A DNA stretch of 64,000 nucleotides from Alphaproteobacteria bacterium US3C007 (GTDB lineage: Bacteria > Pseudomonadota > Alphaproteobacteria > Rhodobacterales > Rhodobacteraceae): assembly GCA_034423775.1 (NCBI GenBank), contig CP139918.1, positions 1,550,001-1,614,000 on the forward strand, given 5' to 3'. The notes under the pieces are model-generated. The model searched no databases. It was given only the letters and a program-made list of their open reading frames with translations, and was not told where the DNA came from. Both the position numbers and the translations under genes were made by a program. Shown piece by piece: positions 16,432 to 25,554 of the stretch (its first letter is position 1; the number at the start of each line of letters is the position of its first letter).

Positions 16432-17892
16432 ATGGACGCATGCTTTCTTGGGATTGATTTGGGTACGTCGGGGCTTCGGGCGTTGCTAGTCACGAAATCG
16501 GGTGAAATCCTCGGCGAAGGAGAGGCGCATTATAGCGTTTCAAACCCGGCCAATGGCTTTAGCGAACAGGATCCCGCAGATTGGATTTCAGCGTGCCAAG
16601 TTGCCTTGGGTGCGTTGCGGCAAGCTTTCCCAGAAGCATATCGCAGCGTTGCTGGTATTGGCGTGGCTGGGCATATGCATGGCGCGACTTTGATTGACGC
16701 CGACGGCGCTGTGCTGCGACCTTGCATTTTATGGAATGACACGCGCAGCCATGCCGAGGCCGCCGCATTAGATGCTGTGGAAAACTTGCGCGCCTTATCC
16801 GGTAATATTGTTTTTCCCGGCTTCACCGCGCCAAAATTAATGTGGGTTGCGCGGCATGAGCCTGAGATCTTTGCCAAAATAAAGCGCGTTTTGCTGCCCG
16901 CCGCCTATCTCAGTTTTTGGTTAACCGGTGAAGCTGTGGCAGATCTATCAGATAGCGCCGGTACCGCGTGGTTGGATGTGGGGGCGCGCGATTGGTCGCC
17001 GGCGCTTTTGGCGGCCTCTGGCATGAAATTGGATCAGATGCCACGGTTGGTCGAAGGCTGTGCTTGCGCGGCTAAGCTGCATTCCGCGCGCGCCGCCGAA
17101 TTGCATTTATCACCAGCGGTGCAAGTTGTCGGCGGAGCGGGAGATAATGCCGCGGCCGCCTGCGGGGTTGGGGCCCTTGATGAGGGCGATGGTTTTGTTT
17201 CTCTGGGGACTTCGGGCGTTTTACTCGCCGCGCGCGATGGCTACGCACCTCTGCCGGCTTCGGCGGTGCATACATTTTGCCATGCGGTGCCAGATCGCTG
17301 GTACCAGATGGGGGTCATCCTTTCGGCCACGGATAGTTTGAACTGGCTGTCAAATATAACGGGCTGCAGCCCTGCAAAGATGACGCAGGCCTTGGGTAAG
17401 ACGCTTACAGGCCCTTCAGATGTGAAATTTTACCCCTATCTTTCGGGGGAGCGTACGCCGCATAATGATGCGCAAATCCGCGGAGGCTTTGCAGGGATTG
17501 GGCATCGCACCTCTCAGCAGGATATGACGCAAGCGGTTTTGGAAGGTGTCAGTTTTGCGTTGCGTGATTGTCTTGAGGCGTTGCGAAAAACCGGTGCGAA
17601 TCCACAATCCCTTCTGGCGATTGGCGGGGGCACAGCGTCTGATTTTTGGCTGCAAACGCTGGCAACCGTTTTGAATGTGCCGCTTGACCTGCCCAAATCG
17701 GGTGAGTTTGGCGCGGCGCTTGGCGCGGCGCGCCTTGCCATCGTGGGAATCACCACACAGGCCCCTGAACAGGTGATGACAAAACCCGAAATTGCCCACC
17801 GCATCCTGCCAAATGCGGCGCTACAAACAGAATATGAAAAAGCCTATCGCCATTTCGCGACCCGGTTTGAATATGTGAAGGAGTTGCAATGA
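16432..17892 (+). CDS. xylB: Xylulokinase
   Basis: 486 residues of the FGGY carbohydrate kinase family, phosphorylating D-xylulose with ATP to xylulose 5-phosphate for the pentose phosphate pathway. The N-terminal phosphate-binding loop [15 protein letters not shown], the substrate-side GVAGHMHG and WNDTR motifs, the [14 protein letters not shown] insert and the ATP-site [12 protein letters not shown] are all present. It overlaps xylA by 4 bp (ATGA), so the pair is translationally coupled. No sugar transporter is adjacent, so xylose uptake is encoded elsewhere. Confidence 0.95.
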   Translation: MDACFLGIDLGTSGLRALLVTKSGEILGEGEAHYSVSNPANGFSEQDPADWISACQVALGALRQAFPEAYRSVAGIGVAGHMHGATLIDADGAVLRPCILWNDTRSHAEAAALDAVENLRALSGNIVFPGFTAPKLMWVARHEPEIFAKIKRVLLPAAYLSFWLTGEAVADLSDSAGTAWLDVGARDWSPALLAASGMKLDQMPRLVEGCACAAKLHSARAAELHLSPAVQVVGGAGDNAAAACGVGALDEGDGFVSLGTSGVLLAARDGYAPLPASAVHTFCHAVPDRWYQMGVILSATDSLNWLSNITGCSPAKMTQALGKTLTGPSDVKFYPYLSGERTPHNDAQIRGGFAGIGHRTSQQDMTQAVLEGVSFALRDCLEALRKTGANPQSLLAIGGGTASDFWLQTLATVLNVPLDLPKSGEFGAALGAARLAIVGITTQAPEQVMTKPEIAHRILPNAALQTEYEKAYRHFATRFEYVKELQ

Positions 17893-19196
17893 CACATGCG
17901 TTTTTTGAAGGGTTTTCGCCCATAAAATATGAAGGTTCGAACAGCACGAACCCGATGGCGTTTCGACATTATAATCCCGACGAAGTGGTGCTGGGTAAGC
18001 GGCTGGAAGATCACTTGCGCTTTGCGGTTGCTTATTGGCACAGTTTTGCCTGGGAAGGCGGCGATCCCTTTGGTGGCCCGACGTTTGAGCGGCCGTGGCA
18101 CCCACAAAATTCGATGGAAAATGCGCGTCTGAAAGCCGATATCGCTTTTGATATGTTTGCGCTTTTGGGGCAGCCCTATTTTTGTTTTCACGATGCGGAT
18201 ATTCGCCCCGATCAAGGCAATTTTGCCGATAATTTGGCAAGTTTGAACGAGATCACCGATTATATTGGCGCTAAAATGCAAGCGGGGGGGCCGAAATTGC
18301 TTTGGGGCACTGCGAATATGTTCAGCCATCGGCGCTGGATGGCCGGGGCTTCCACCAATCCTGATCCTGATATGTTCGCTTTTGCGGCGGCAACGGTCAA
18401 ATCCTGCATCGATGCCACGCATAAACTTGGCGGAGAAAACTACGTTTTGTGGGGGGGGCGCGAAGGTTATGAAACCCTGTTGAACACCGATTTGGGCGCA
18501 GAACTGGACCATATGGGGCGGTTTTTGAACATGGTTGTCGATTACAAACATAAAATTGGTTTTAAAGGCACCATTTTGGTGGAACCAAAACCGCAAGAAC
18601 CCTCGAAACATCAATATGATTATGATGCGGCCACATGTATCGGTTTTTTGCGCAAATACGGGCTTGAAAATGAGGTGAAACTCAATCTCGAGCAAGGCCA
18701 TGCCATCCTTGCGGGGCATTCTTTCGAACATGAGTTGGCTGTGGCGGCGGCCGAAGGCATGCTGGGGTCGATCGATATGAACCGCAATGATTACCAGTCG
18801 GGCTGGGATACGGATCAATTCCCCAATAATGTTCCCGAAGTGGCGCTGGCCTATTATCATGTACTAAAAAGCGGTGGTTTCGGCACGGGCGGTACGAATT
18901 TTGACGCGAAATTACGGCGCCAATCCCTAACGGCTGAAGACCTGCTGGCCGGCCATATCGGCGCGATGGATATTTGTGCGCGCGGCTTGAAAGCCGCCGC
19001 GGCGATGTTGGAAGATGGCGGATTGGAAACGGCCTTGAAACAGCGCTATGCGGACTGGCAAACGCAAGAGGCGCAAAACATGCTGGCCAGTGATTTTGAT
19101 CAAATCACCGCGCGTGTTTTGAACGAGGGTATCAACCCAGAACCGAAATCAGGGCGACAAGAGGTTTTGGAAAATTACGTCAACCGGTTTGTGTAA
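17889..19196 (+). CDS. xylA: Xylose isomerase
   Basis: 435 residues, class II length. It interconverts D-xylose and D-xylulose using two divalent metals. The catalytic [10 protein letters not shown] (histidine and aspartate), the [16 protein letters not shown] metal-ligand block and the [16 protein letters not shown] segment are clear. It overlaps xylB by 4 bp and is the last gene of that two-gene operon. The order xylB-xylA is the reverse of E. coli. What follows is a repeat-bearing, gene-poor stretch. Confidence 0.97.
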   Translation: MTHAFFEGFSPIKYEGSNSTNPMAFRHYNPDEVVLGKRLEDHLRFAVAYWHSFAWEGGDPFGGPTFERPWHPQNSMENARLKADIAFDMFALLGQPYFCFHDADIRPDQGNFADNLASLNEITDYIGAKMQAGGPKLLWGTANMFSHRRWMAGASTNPDPDMFAFAAATVKSCIDATHKLGGENYVLWGGREGYETLLNTDLGAELDHMGRFLNMVVDYKHKIGFKGTILVEPKPQEPSKHQYDYDAATCIGFLRKYGLENEVKLNLEQGHAILAGHSFEHELAVAAAEGMLGSIDMNRNDYQSGWDTDQFPNNVPEVALAYYHVLKSGGFGTGGTNFDAKLRRQSLTAEDLLAGHIGAMDICARGLKAAAAMLEDGGLETALKQRYADWQTQEAQNMLASDFDQITARVLNEGINPEPKSGRQEVLENYVNRFV

Positions 19197-19218
19197 ATCG
19201 CAGGGCGCCTTAAAACTG

Positions 19219-19437
19219 CTAATGCTTCTGATTAAACGCTTTTGGCACCCAGCCAACATCCTGCCGGTTCCAAAACCTGTTGGGATTGTCGATATCGGCG
19301 CCTCGTATATGCAGTGTTCTGAGGCAGTTCTGAATGAAAATTACGGGCTCTTCGTAAGGATGTGCCTGATAAATTGCAGTTACCACCTCCTTTAGGATGG
19401 TGTCCGATTGTTCGAAAAAAAGCAAAACTTGATCCAA
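19219..19437 (-). pseudogene. Fragment of a small protein with NIF3-like AHPYEEP motif
   Basis: The frame reads EVVTAIYQAHPYEEPVIFIQ and then TLHIRGADIDNPNRFWNR, conserved-looking sequence through its stop. AHPYEEP is the hallmark of the NIF3/YqfO C-terminal alpha/beta domain (COG3323-like), suggesting a small stand-alone protein of that fold. The only available start is a TTG two codons after an in-frame TAA, with no good ribosome-binding site, and the expected ~20-30 N-terminal residues are missing. The 7-mer array lies just upstream. I read it as a gene that lost its 5' end; a functional 72-residue protein cannot be excluded. Confidence 0.45.
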
Positions 19438-19470
19438 GGGTACTTACACAGCCTGATCTGTCGTAAAATT

Positions 19471-19519
<49 letters not shown>

Positions 19520-19754
19520 AAAGTATTTCAGACCCTCCGCAAATATGAAGCTAACCGACTCGTACGCCTCCCAATTCAATGCGCTTTTGCTGAACACATC
19601 CATCACCTAATGCTTTGTATTATGCTGCAATTTCTCCAACGTTATGCTTAAGCCGGCTCTGGGCGAAAACCGGCCTATCCTGTTTTGAAAAAACCTCATT
19701 CTTGATCGCCCGCCGTCAAAGCCTTTTTGCAGCTCATGGGCAGAGCCCAAGCCA

Positions 19755-20063
19755 TCAGCCTTGTGCTCGCACTTCCTGCAAAACATAATTTCTTGTTTTG
19801 AAACCGCGAGCGGGTTTCATAAACCCTTTGCCCAAAAGCGATTTGAATGCACGATGATACGTGGCGTGCGAAATATCGCGCGCCAAAGTATGGCGGGCAA
19901 GATCATGCGCCACAAACTCTCCATCTTCACCGGCTACGTCGGTTGCTGCATATAAGATATCGCGCTCGGTTTGGGAAAGCGTATGCAGACCCTCATTCTT
20001 TTCCATATCTTTAATCATGGCGCGCAAATGAATTAATTGTGTGTAATGTCTCAAACTGGTCAC
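19755..20063 (-). CDS. Small winged-helix (MarR-like) DNA-binding protein
   Basis: With a GTG start at 20063 the product has 102 residues, beginning VTSLRHYTQLIHLRAMIKDM. The core TLSQTERDILYAATDV...FVAHDLARHTLARDISHATYHRAFKSLLGKGFM is a helix-turn-helix followed by a wing (GFKTRNYVL), as in MarR-type regulators without the dimerisation helices. An ATG further in (MIKDMEKN) would give 88 residues. An upstream extension in the frame is hydrophobic and phenylalanine-rich and I consider it non-coding. No target is adjacent; the neighbouring pyrimidine locus has its own regulators. Confidence 0.6.
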   Translation of the reverse strand: MTSLRHYTQLIHLRAMIKDMEKNEGLHTLSQTERDILYAATDVAGEDGEFVAHDLARHTLARDISHATYHRAFKSLLGKGFMKPARGFKTRNYVLQEVRAQG

Positions 20064-20423
20064 CCTAAAAAACAAAAAAAATACTAGAACGAGGCTAAAA
20101 TAGACGCCTCTCAAACTGAGCTTTACAGAAGAAAAAAGCAAAAATAAGGCAGAAAACCTGTCGGGATGAGAAAAATGAAAATTTTTCGCTGGCGGCGGGA
20201 TCAGGACTGTAGAGCTGCGCGTGTTGAGATGCTTGATCGGCGCAGGGCAGGCGTAAAATTCGCCCGAGAAGAGAAGGCACGAACGCGCATCATACGCGGT
20301 GCGGCTGCCCCCTTTGCTTGGCCGTTATATGTGATAAAAAATGGCCAGCTGCGTTATGAACTGCGCAGCTGGCCGAAGTGAAAAACCTTTGCATGGCCAT
20401 TTCTGGCCGCGTGTTTTCAGGTT
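20064..20423. other. 360-bp intergenic stretch
   Basis: No supported gene. The plus-strand frame 20166-20381 is arginine-rich, lacks a ribosome-binding site and runs through a terminator hairpin. The only clear element is the terminator at 20335-20374 ending the minus-strand transporter operon. Confidence 0.6.
20335..20374 (-). terminator. Rho-independent terminator of the pyrimidine transporter operon
   Basis: GGCCAGCTGCG (20343-20353) and CGCAGCTGGCC (20364-20374) form a perfect 11-bp stem with a 10-base loop. On the minus strand the stem is followed directly by ATTTTTTATC. It lies 50 bp past the stop of the substrate-binding protein gene, the last gene of the operon. Confidence 0.92.
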
Positions 20424-21413
20424 TTACTTAAGGGCTTTATCGGTGATTGCGTGTGTCCAAGCACCGCTTGGTTTGGCGGTGATCACCGGATCTGACCCGC
20501 CTGCCATCAAGGTTGCGACTGTGCGCTCATAGTCGGCGGGGTCCAACGTGCCGTTTGAGCCGGCGGTGAGTTTTGCAATTTCTCCCATCATGCGCACTTG
20601 ATGTGCCTCGGTTTGGGCGCCTGATTCATCATTGTCCAGCACGATATTTGCCGCTTCAGCCGGGTTGGCTTCTGCGTATTTCCAGCCCTTCATCGAAGCG
20701 CGTACGAAGCGCACCATCTTATCCGCAAAAGCAGGGTCTTGCAGATTGTCTTCCAACGCATAAATGCCATCCTCCAATGTGGCCACGCCCTGGTCTTCAT
20801 ATTTGAATGTGATCAGCTCATCTTCGGACACACCGGCATCCAAAACCTGTCCAAATTCATTATAGGTCATGGTGGAAATGCAATCGGCTTGGCGTTGCAA
20901 CAGCGGATCAACGTTGAAGCCTTGACGCAACACGGTAACCCCATCATCGCCGCCCTCGGTGGAAATACCTTCCTGGCTCATCCAGCTTAAGAATGGGTAT
21001 TCATTGCCATAGAACCACACACCGATGGTTTTGCCTTTGAAATCGGCGGGGCTTTTGATCCCTGTATCTTTCCAGCAGGTCAGCATCAAACCTGAGCTTT
21101 TAAAGGGCTGGGCAATATTCACCACGGGTAGGCCTTTTTCGCGCGCGGCCAAGGCAGAGGGCATCCAATTCAGCATCGCATCAGCGCCGCCGCCAGCCAG
21201 AACTTGCGGGGGGGCGATGTCGGGCCCACCTGGTAAAATTGTGACATTCAGGTCTTCCGCTGTGTAAAACCCTTTGTCCAACGCCACGTAGTAGCCAGCA
21301 AATTGGGCCTGCGTCACCCATTGCAATTGCAGCTTTACATCATCGGCGGCTTGCACGGTGGTGGCTGCGGCTGCAGCCATCAGCGCCAGGGCACTTGATA
21401 GAATGGTTTTCAT
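20424..21413 (-). CDS. ABC transporter substrate-binding protein, NMT1/THI5-like
   Basis: 329 residues with a signal peptide (MKTILSSALALMAAAAATTV, cleavage near QAAD) and a mature NMT1/THI5-type periplasmic binding fold: LQLQWVTQAQFAGYYVALDK, ILPGGPDIAPPQVLAGGGAD and GKTIGVWFYGNEYPF. These proteins bind pyrimidine-like or sulfonate ligands, for instance the thiamine pyrimidine precursor. Here it is the last gene after dihydropyrimidinase, amidase, ATPase and two permeases, so uracil, thymine or a dihydropyrimidine is the likely ligand (inferred from context). A strong terminator follows. Confidence 0.85.
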   Translation of the reverse strand: MKTILSSALALMAAAAATTVQAADDVKLQLQWVTQAQFAGYYVALDKGFYTAEDLNVTILPGGPDIAPPQVLAGGGADAMLNWMPSALAAREKGLPVVNIAQPFKSSGLMLTCWKDTGIKSPADFKGKTIGVWFYGNEYPFLSWMSQEGISTEGGDDGVTVLRQGFNVDPLLQRQADCISTMTYNEFGQVLDAGVSEDELITFKYEDQGVATLEDGIYALEDNLQDPAFADKMVRFVRASMKGWKYAEANPAEAANIVLDNDESGAQTEAHQVRMMGEIAKLTAGSNGTLDPADYERTVATLMAGGSDPVITAKPSGAWTHAITDKALK

Positions 21414-21456
21414 CGTTTTTCTCCTAGTTGGTTTTGGTCGTTTATCATTTTCTCTG

Positions 21457-22305
21457 CTACGAGCCTCTTTGCGAGGGGTGCCAAAAGGTGACCCCCTTTT
21501 CTATTATTGCGACGGCGCCATAAAACGCGCTTCCCGCCAGCGCAGCGACAACGATTTCTGCCCAGACCATATCAAGCGCCAATTGCCCGACAGAGGCGGA
21601 AATTCGAAACCCCATTCCCACGACGGGTGAGCCGAAAAACTCGGCAACAATGGCGCCGATCAGCGCTAGCGTGGTTGAAATTTTTAACCCGTTAAACATA
21701 AATGGCATCGCGGCGGGTAGCCGCAATTTTAAAAACGATTGCGCCGGGCGCGCGGCGTATGTGTGCATTAAGTCACGTTGCATGGCTGTGGTTTCGCGCA
21801 ATCCGGCGACGGTGTTCACGAGCATTGGGAAAAACACCATGACCACCACCACTGCGGCTTTCGATTGCCAGTCAAAGCCAAACCACATCACTAAAATTGG
21901 CGCGGTACCAATGATTGGAAGCGCCGCGATAAAATTTCCCACGGGTAACAGCCCTCGGCTTAAAAAATCAAACCGGTCCACCAGAAATGCGGTGAGAATC
22001 GCGGCGCTGCAGCCAATCAGATATCCGCGCAGAGCGCCTTTGAGAAAGGTTTGTACAAAGTCTTTCCAAAGAATTGCCAGATTATCTGCCATAGTGTCGA
22101 CCACCAAGGAGGGTGGTGGTAAAATCACCAAAGGCACGTTGAGGCCGCGCACCAGCATTTCCCAAACCAGCAATAAGGTCAGGCCAAACAACGTTGGTAC
22201 GATCACTTTGACCAATCGCGTGCCGGAGGCGGTGCCATTGGCCAATTTGACATTGAGCGTCCAAGCCGCGATCCAGACCACAATGCTGAAAAAAACAATG
22301 CTCAT
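21457..22305 (-). CDS. ABC transporter permease (SsuC/ThiX type), second of two
   Basis: 282 residues with about six membrane segments and the BPD_transp_1 coupling loop (AARPAQSFLKLRLPAAMPFMF). It is most like permeases of the NitT/TauT family that pair with NMT1-type binding proteins. It overlaps the other permease gene by 4 bp and precedes the substrate-binding protein gene by 43 bp. The two permeases share the xxPxSLLKLRLPAxxP pattern and probably form a heterodimer. An N-terminal hydrophobic extra segment (MSIVFFSIVVWIAAWTLNV) precedes the usual core. Confidence 0.85.
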   Translation of the reverse strand: MSIVFFSIVVWIAAWTLNVKLANGTASGTRLVKVIVPTLFGLTLLLVWEMLVRGLNVPLVILPPPSLVVDTMADNLAILWKDFVQTFLKGALRGYLIGCSAAILTAFLVDRFDFLSRGLLPVGNFIAALPIIGTAPILVMWFGFDWQSKAAVVVVMVFFPMLVNTVAGLRETTAMQRDLMHTYAARPAQSFLKLRLPAAMPFMFNGLKISTTLALIGAIVAEFFGSPVVGMGFRISASVGQLALDMVWAEIVVAALAGSAFYGAVAIIEKGVTFWHPSQRGS

Positions 22306-23219
22306 GACATTCCCATTTTTTTCAACGTGAGTCTTTGAACCACTCCAACCAGCGCCACCAAACTGGCGGCTACAATCGCGGCCATGAACAAAGCCGACCA
22401 GATTTGCACGGTCTGCCCATAATAGGATCCGGCCAAGAGGCGGGCCCCCAAGCCGCGCACGGCGCCAGTGGGCAATTCGCCAACAATCGCCCCAACCAAG
22501 CTGGCGGCAATTCCAATTTTTAGCGATGCAAAAAGATAAGGCAACGAGGCGGGCAGGCGCAATTTCAGCAGGCTTTGAGGCGCAGAACTGTTATAAGTCT
22601 TCAACAAATCAAGCTGCATCCGATCAGGGCTGCGCAATCCTTTCACCATTCCAACGACCACGGGGAAAAAGCTCAGATAGGCGCTGATAAAGGCTTTCGG
22701 CAGTAGGCCTTGGATGCCTATAGAATTCAGCACCACGATGATCATCGGTGCAATGGCCAAAATCGGAATGGTTTGCGAGGCGATTGCCCAAGGCATCACA
22801 CTCATATCCATCGCCCGGCTATGCACAATCCCCACGGCAAGCAAAATACCCATGCCGGTGCCGATTGCAAAGCCAAGCAAGGTAGCGCTCAGGGTGATCC
22901 ATGCATGAAACACCAGGCTTCGCTTCGAGGTTATTTTTTTCTCAACCGTGGTTTTCCAAAGCTCGCTGGCCACTTGATGGGGCGCAGGAAGCCGCGGGCG
23001 GTCTTGCGAAAAGGTTGCCGCGATGGCGAAACTATTCGTCGCCACAAGCCCAATAGCCGAGAGATCCCGCCGCTCTTTTGCACCGGCCGGAACCACGTCA
23101 GCTCCCGTGCGCTCGGCGGTGGTGAGAGCAGATTTTATATTCATCGGCACCACGGCCACATACCAAGCGGCCAGCAAAGCCAATATAACCGTTAGAATGG
23201 GCAGCAGCTTTTGTGTCAT
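22302..23219 (-). CDS. ABC transporter permease (SsuC/ThiX type), first of two
   Basis: 305 residues. A membrane anchor (LLPILTVILALLAAWYVAVV) is followed by a ~60-residue periplasmic-looking stretch, then the standard permease core with the coupling loop NSSAPQSLLKLRLPASLPYLF. It overlaps the ATPase gene and the other permease gene by 4 bp each, giving a tightly coupled ATPase-permease-permease block. The role is transport of the substrate caught by the NMT1-like protein. Confidence 0.85.
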   Translation of the reverse strand: MTQKLLPILTVILALLAAWYVAVVPMNIKSALTTAERTGADVVPAGAKERRDLSAIGLVATNSFAIAATFSQDRPRLPAPHQVASELWKTTVEKKITSKRSLVFHAWITLSATLLGFAIGTGMGILLAVGIVHSRAMDMSVMPWAIASQTIPILAIAPMIIVVLNSIGIQGLLPKAFISAYLSFFPVVVGMVKGLRSPDRMQLDLLKTYNSSAPQSLLKLRLPASLPYLFASLKIGIAASLVGAIVGELPTGAVRGLGARLLAGSYYGQTVQIWSALFMAAIVAASLVALVGVVQRLTLKKMGMS

Positions 23220-23998
23220 TCTGCGTCATGCCCCGCGCGAAGGCCTTCGCGCACCCGTTGCGCGATCGCGATAAATTCTTCTGAATCGCGAATATTCAGC
23301 GGACGTTCCTCTGGCAGGCTGCTCTCGATCACATCCGTGATGCGCCCCGGGCGCGGTGACATGACAACGATTTTTGTGGATAGATACACCGCTTCGGGAA
23401 TCGAATGGGTGACAAATCCGATGGTTTTATGCGTGCGCTTCCAAAGTTTGAGCAATTGCTCGTTCAAATGGTCCCGCACGATTTCATCCAGCGCTCCGAA
23501 AGGTTCATCCATCAAGAGGATATCGGCATCAAAAGCCAAGGCTCGGGCGATGGAGGCACGCTGCTGCATCCCGCCTGACAATTGCCATGGAAATTTCTTT
23601 TCAAAATCGGACAGTTCGACCAGTTCCAGCACGTTTTTTACCCGCTCGGCCTGTTCGGCTTTGCTAAACCCCATGATTTCAAGCGGCAAGCGGATATTGC
23701 CGCCAATGCTGCGCCAAGGGTAAAGGCCTGCGGCTTGAAACACATAGCCATAGGCGCGCGCTTGGCGCGCGGCGCTTGGCGACACGCCATTGACGGTGAT
23801 GTTGCCGCCAGTAGGCTGTTCGAGATCCGCCATTACCCGCAAGAACGTGGTTTTGCCGCAGCCTGATGGGCCAATAAAGCTGACAAATTCCCCTTTTTTT
23901 ACATCAAGGCTCACGTTTTTCAGCGCATGAACAGCACCATCCCCCGTTGCAAATGTAAGGGATAAATCTTTGGCGGAGATCACTATTTCCTGCGCCAT
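23216..23998 (-). CDS. ABC transporter ATP-binding protein (SsuB/TauB type)
   Basis: 260 residues. Walker A GPSGCGKTT, signature LSGGMQQRASIARAL, Walker B ILLMDEPFGALDE and the switch histidine VTHSIPEA are all present. It energises the two adjacent permeases. The family (NitT/TauT) matches the NMT1-like binding protein. Its start is 72 bp after the stop of the dihydropyrimidinase gene, so the transporter and the catabolic enzymes are probably co-transcribed from the promoter near 26.9 kb. Confidence 0.92.
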   Translation of the reverse strand: MAQEIVISAKDLSLTFATGDGAVHALKNVSLDVKKGEFVSFIGPSGCGKTTFLRVMADLEQPTGGNITVNGVSPSAARQARAYGYVFQAAGLYPWRSIGGNIRLPLEIMGFSKAEQAERVKNVLELVELSDFEKKFPWQLSGGMQQRASIARALAFDADILLMDEPFGALDEIVRDHLNEQLLKLWKRTHKTIGFVTHSIPEAVYLSTKIVVMSPRPGRITDVIESSLPEERPLNIRDSEEFIAIAQRVREGLRAGHDAE

Positions 23999-24070
23999 TT
24001 TAGGGGGTTTCTACTTGTGGCAAAAACATATTGTCCTTTCGCTGGTCTTTCGACGGGCTCTCCTCGCTTT

Positions 24071-25531
24071 TTAAATCCCGGCTGGAATATTCATTGGATC
24101 GCGATGGATTTGTTTTGGGGCTGTTAGGGCTTTCCATTTGCTTAAGGCCGCATTGGCATCTGGGAAGGCAGGGCGGGGTACGAAGCGGCCGCGGCCAGGA
24201 TTGGGTTGGCTGTTTTGGCCCCAGGCCCAGATTACATCGCCGCGGCTGATCGTAAAGCGCGATTGGGCGCTGACATTGAAGCCCTCAAACACATTATAAT
24301 CCAAGATGGAATGATGGTTTGAGACGCTGATGGTTTTGGAAATTTTTGGATCCCAAACCACAATATCGGCATCTGCACCCTCTACAATCGCACCTTTCTT
24401 TGGATAGATATTCAGAATTTTTGCAATGTTGGTGCTGGTGACGGCCACGAATTCGCTGGGTGTCAATCGTCCGGTTTCAACGCCCTCCGTCCATAGAACC
24501 GCCAAACGCTCTTCCAGCCCGTTTGAGCCATTTGGAATCAAGCAGAAATTATCCTTGCCCATCAGTTTTTGTTCGCTCGTAAAGGCGGCATGATCGGTGG
24601 CCACAACTTGTAAAGAGCCTGATTGTAAGCCGGCCCAAAGGCTGGCCTGATGCTCTTTATTACGAAATGGCGGTGACATCACGCGCCGCGCCGAATGCAT
24701 CCAATCACCCTTGAAATACTCGCTTTCATCCAAGGTTAGGAATTGTGCCAACGGCTCGCCATAGACGCGCATGCCTTTTTGGCGCGCCCGCCGGATCGCT
24801 TCATGGGCCTGCTCGCAGCTGACATGCACCACATAAAGCGGCACGCCGGCTGCATCCGCGATGGTGATCGCGCGATTTGCGGCTTCACCTTCGAATTCAG
24901 GCGGACGGGAATAGGCATGGCCTTCGGGCCCTGTTATACCTTGCTCGAGCATTTGCTGCTGCATATCGGCCACCAAATCACCGTTTTCGGCATGCACCAT
25001 CGGCAGTGCTCCGATTTCCTTACAGCGTTTAAAGCTGGCAAACATTTCATCATCTTCAATCATCAGGGCGCCTTTATAGGCCATGAAATGTTTGAACGAG
25101 TTGACCCCCATATCAACCGCATCTTTCATCCCGTTGAAGATCTCTTCATTCCAGCCGGTGATCGCCATATGATAGCCTACATCCGAACAGATTTGAGGCG
25201 CGGATTTGCGGTGCCATTCATTGATTGCGTTTTTGATCGAGCCATCTGCCCCTGGCAGGCAGAAATCCACCACCATCGTTGTGCCGCCTACGGCGGCGGC
25301 CCATGTGCCCGTTTCAAAGGTTTCGGCGGCAGTTGTGCCCATGAAGGGCATTTCAAGATGCGTATGCGGATCAATTCCGCCAGGAATCACATAGGCGCCA
25401 GCTGCATCGATATATTCATCGCCGGCCAGATCTTCACCGATTTGTTTGATGGTTTCGCCTTCGATAAGGACATCCGCCTTCCAGGCGCGGTCGGCCGTGC
25501 AAACGGTTCCGCCTTTGATCACTTTGCTCAT
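24071..25531 (-). CDS. hydA: Dihydropyrimidinase (D-hydantoinase)
   Basis: 486 residues, a cyclic amidohydrolase that opens 5,6-dihydrouracil or dihydrothymine to N-carbamoyl-beta-amino acids. The first metal pair is in GIDPHTHLEMPFMG, the bridging carbamylated lysine in FKHFMAYKGALM, further histidines in MVHAENGD and VVHVSCEQAH, and the metal aspartate in VATDHAAF. Second step of reductive pyrimidine degradation. It lies 23 bp after the amidase gene and upstream of the ABC transporter genes, one operon. Confidence 0.95.
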   Translation of the reverse strand: MSKVIKGGTVCTADRAWKADVLIEGETIKQIGEDLAGDEYIDAAGAYVIPGGIDPHTHLEMPFMGTTAAETFETGTWAAAVGGTTMVVDFCLPGADGSIKNAINEWHRKSAPQICSDVGYHMAITGWNEEIFNGMKDAVDMGVNSFKHFMAYKGALMIEDDEMFASFKRCKEIGALPMVHAENGDLVADMQQQMLEQGITGPEGHAYSRPPEFEGEAANRAITIADAAGVPLYVVHVSCEQAHEAIRRARQKGMRVYGEPLAQFLTLDESEYFKGDWMHSARRVMSPPFRNKEHQASLWAGLQSGSLQVVATDHAAFTSEQKLMGKDNFCLIPNGSNGLEERLAVLWTEGVETGRLTPSEFVAVTSTNIAKILNIYPKKGAIVEGADADIVVWDPKISKTISVSNHHSILDYNVFEGFNVSAQSRFTISRGDVIWAWGQNSQPNPGRGRFVPRPAFPDANAALSKWKALTAPKQIHRDPMNIPAGI

Positions 25532-25554
25532 CTTGGTTCTCCTTTTGCGCGCGG

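Noticed and set aside
19652..19674. Short inverted repeat GCCGG...CCGGC
   Set aside because: Only 5 bp of stem with a 13-base loop and no T tract; too weak.
20166..20381. Arginine-rich plus-strand frame near the terminator
   Set aside because: It runs through the terminator hairpin and has no ribosome-binding site.
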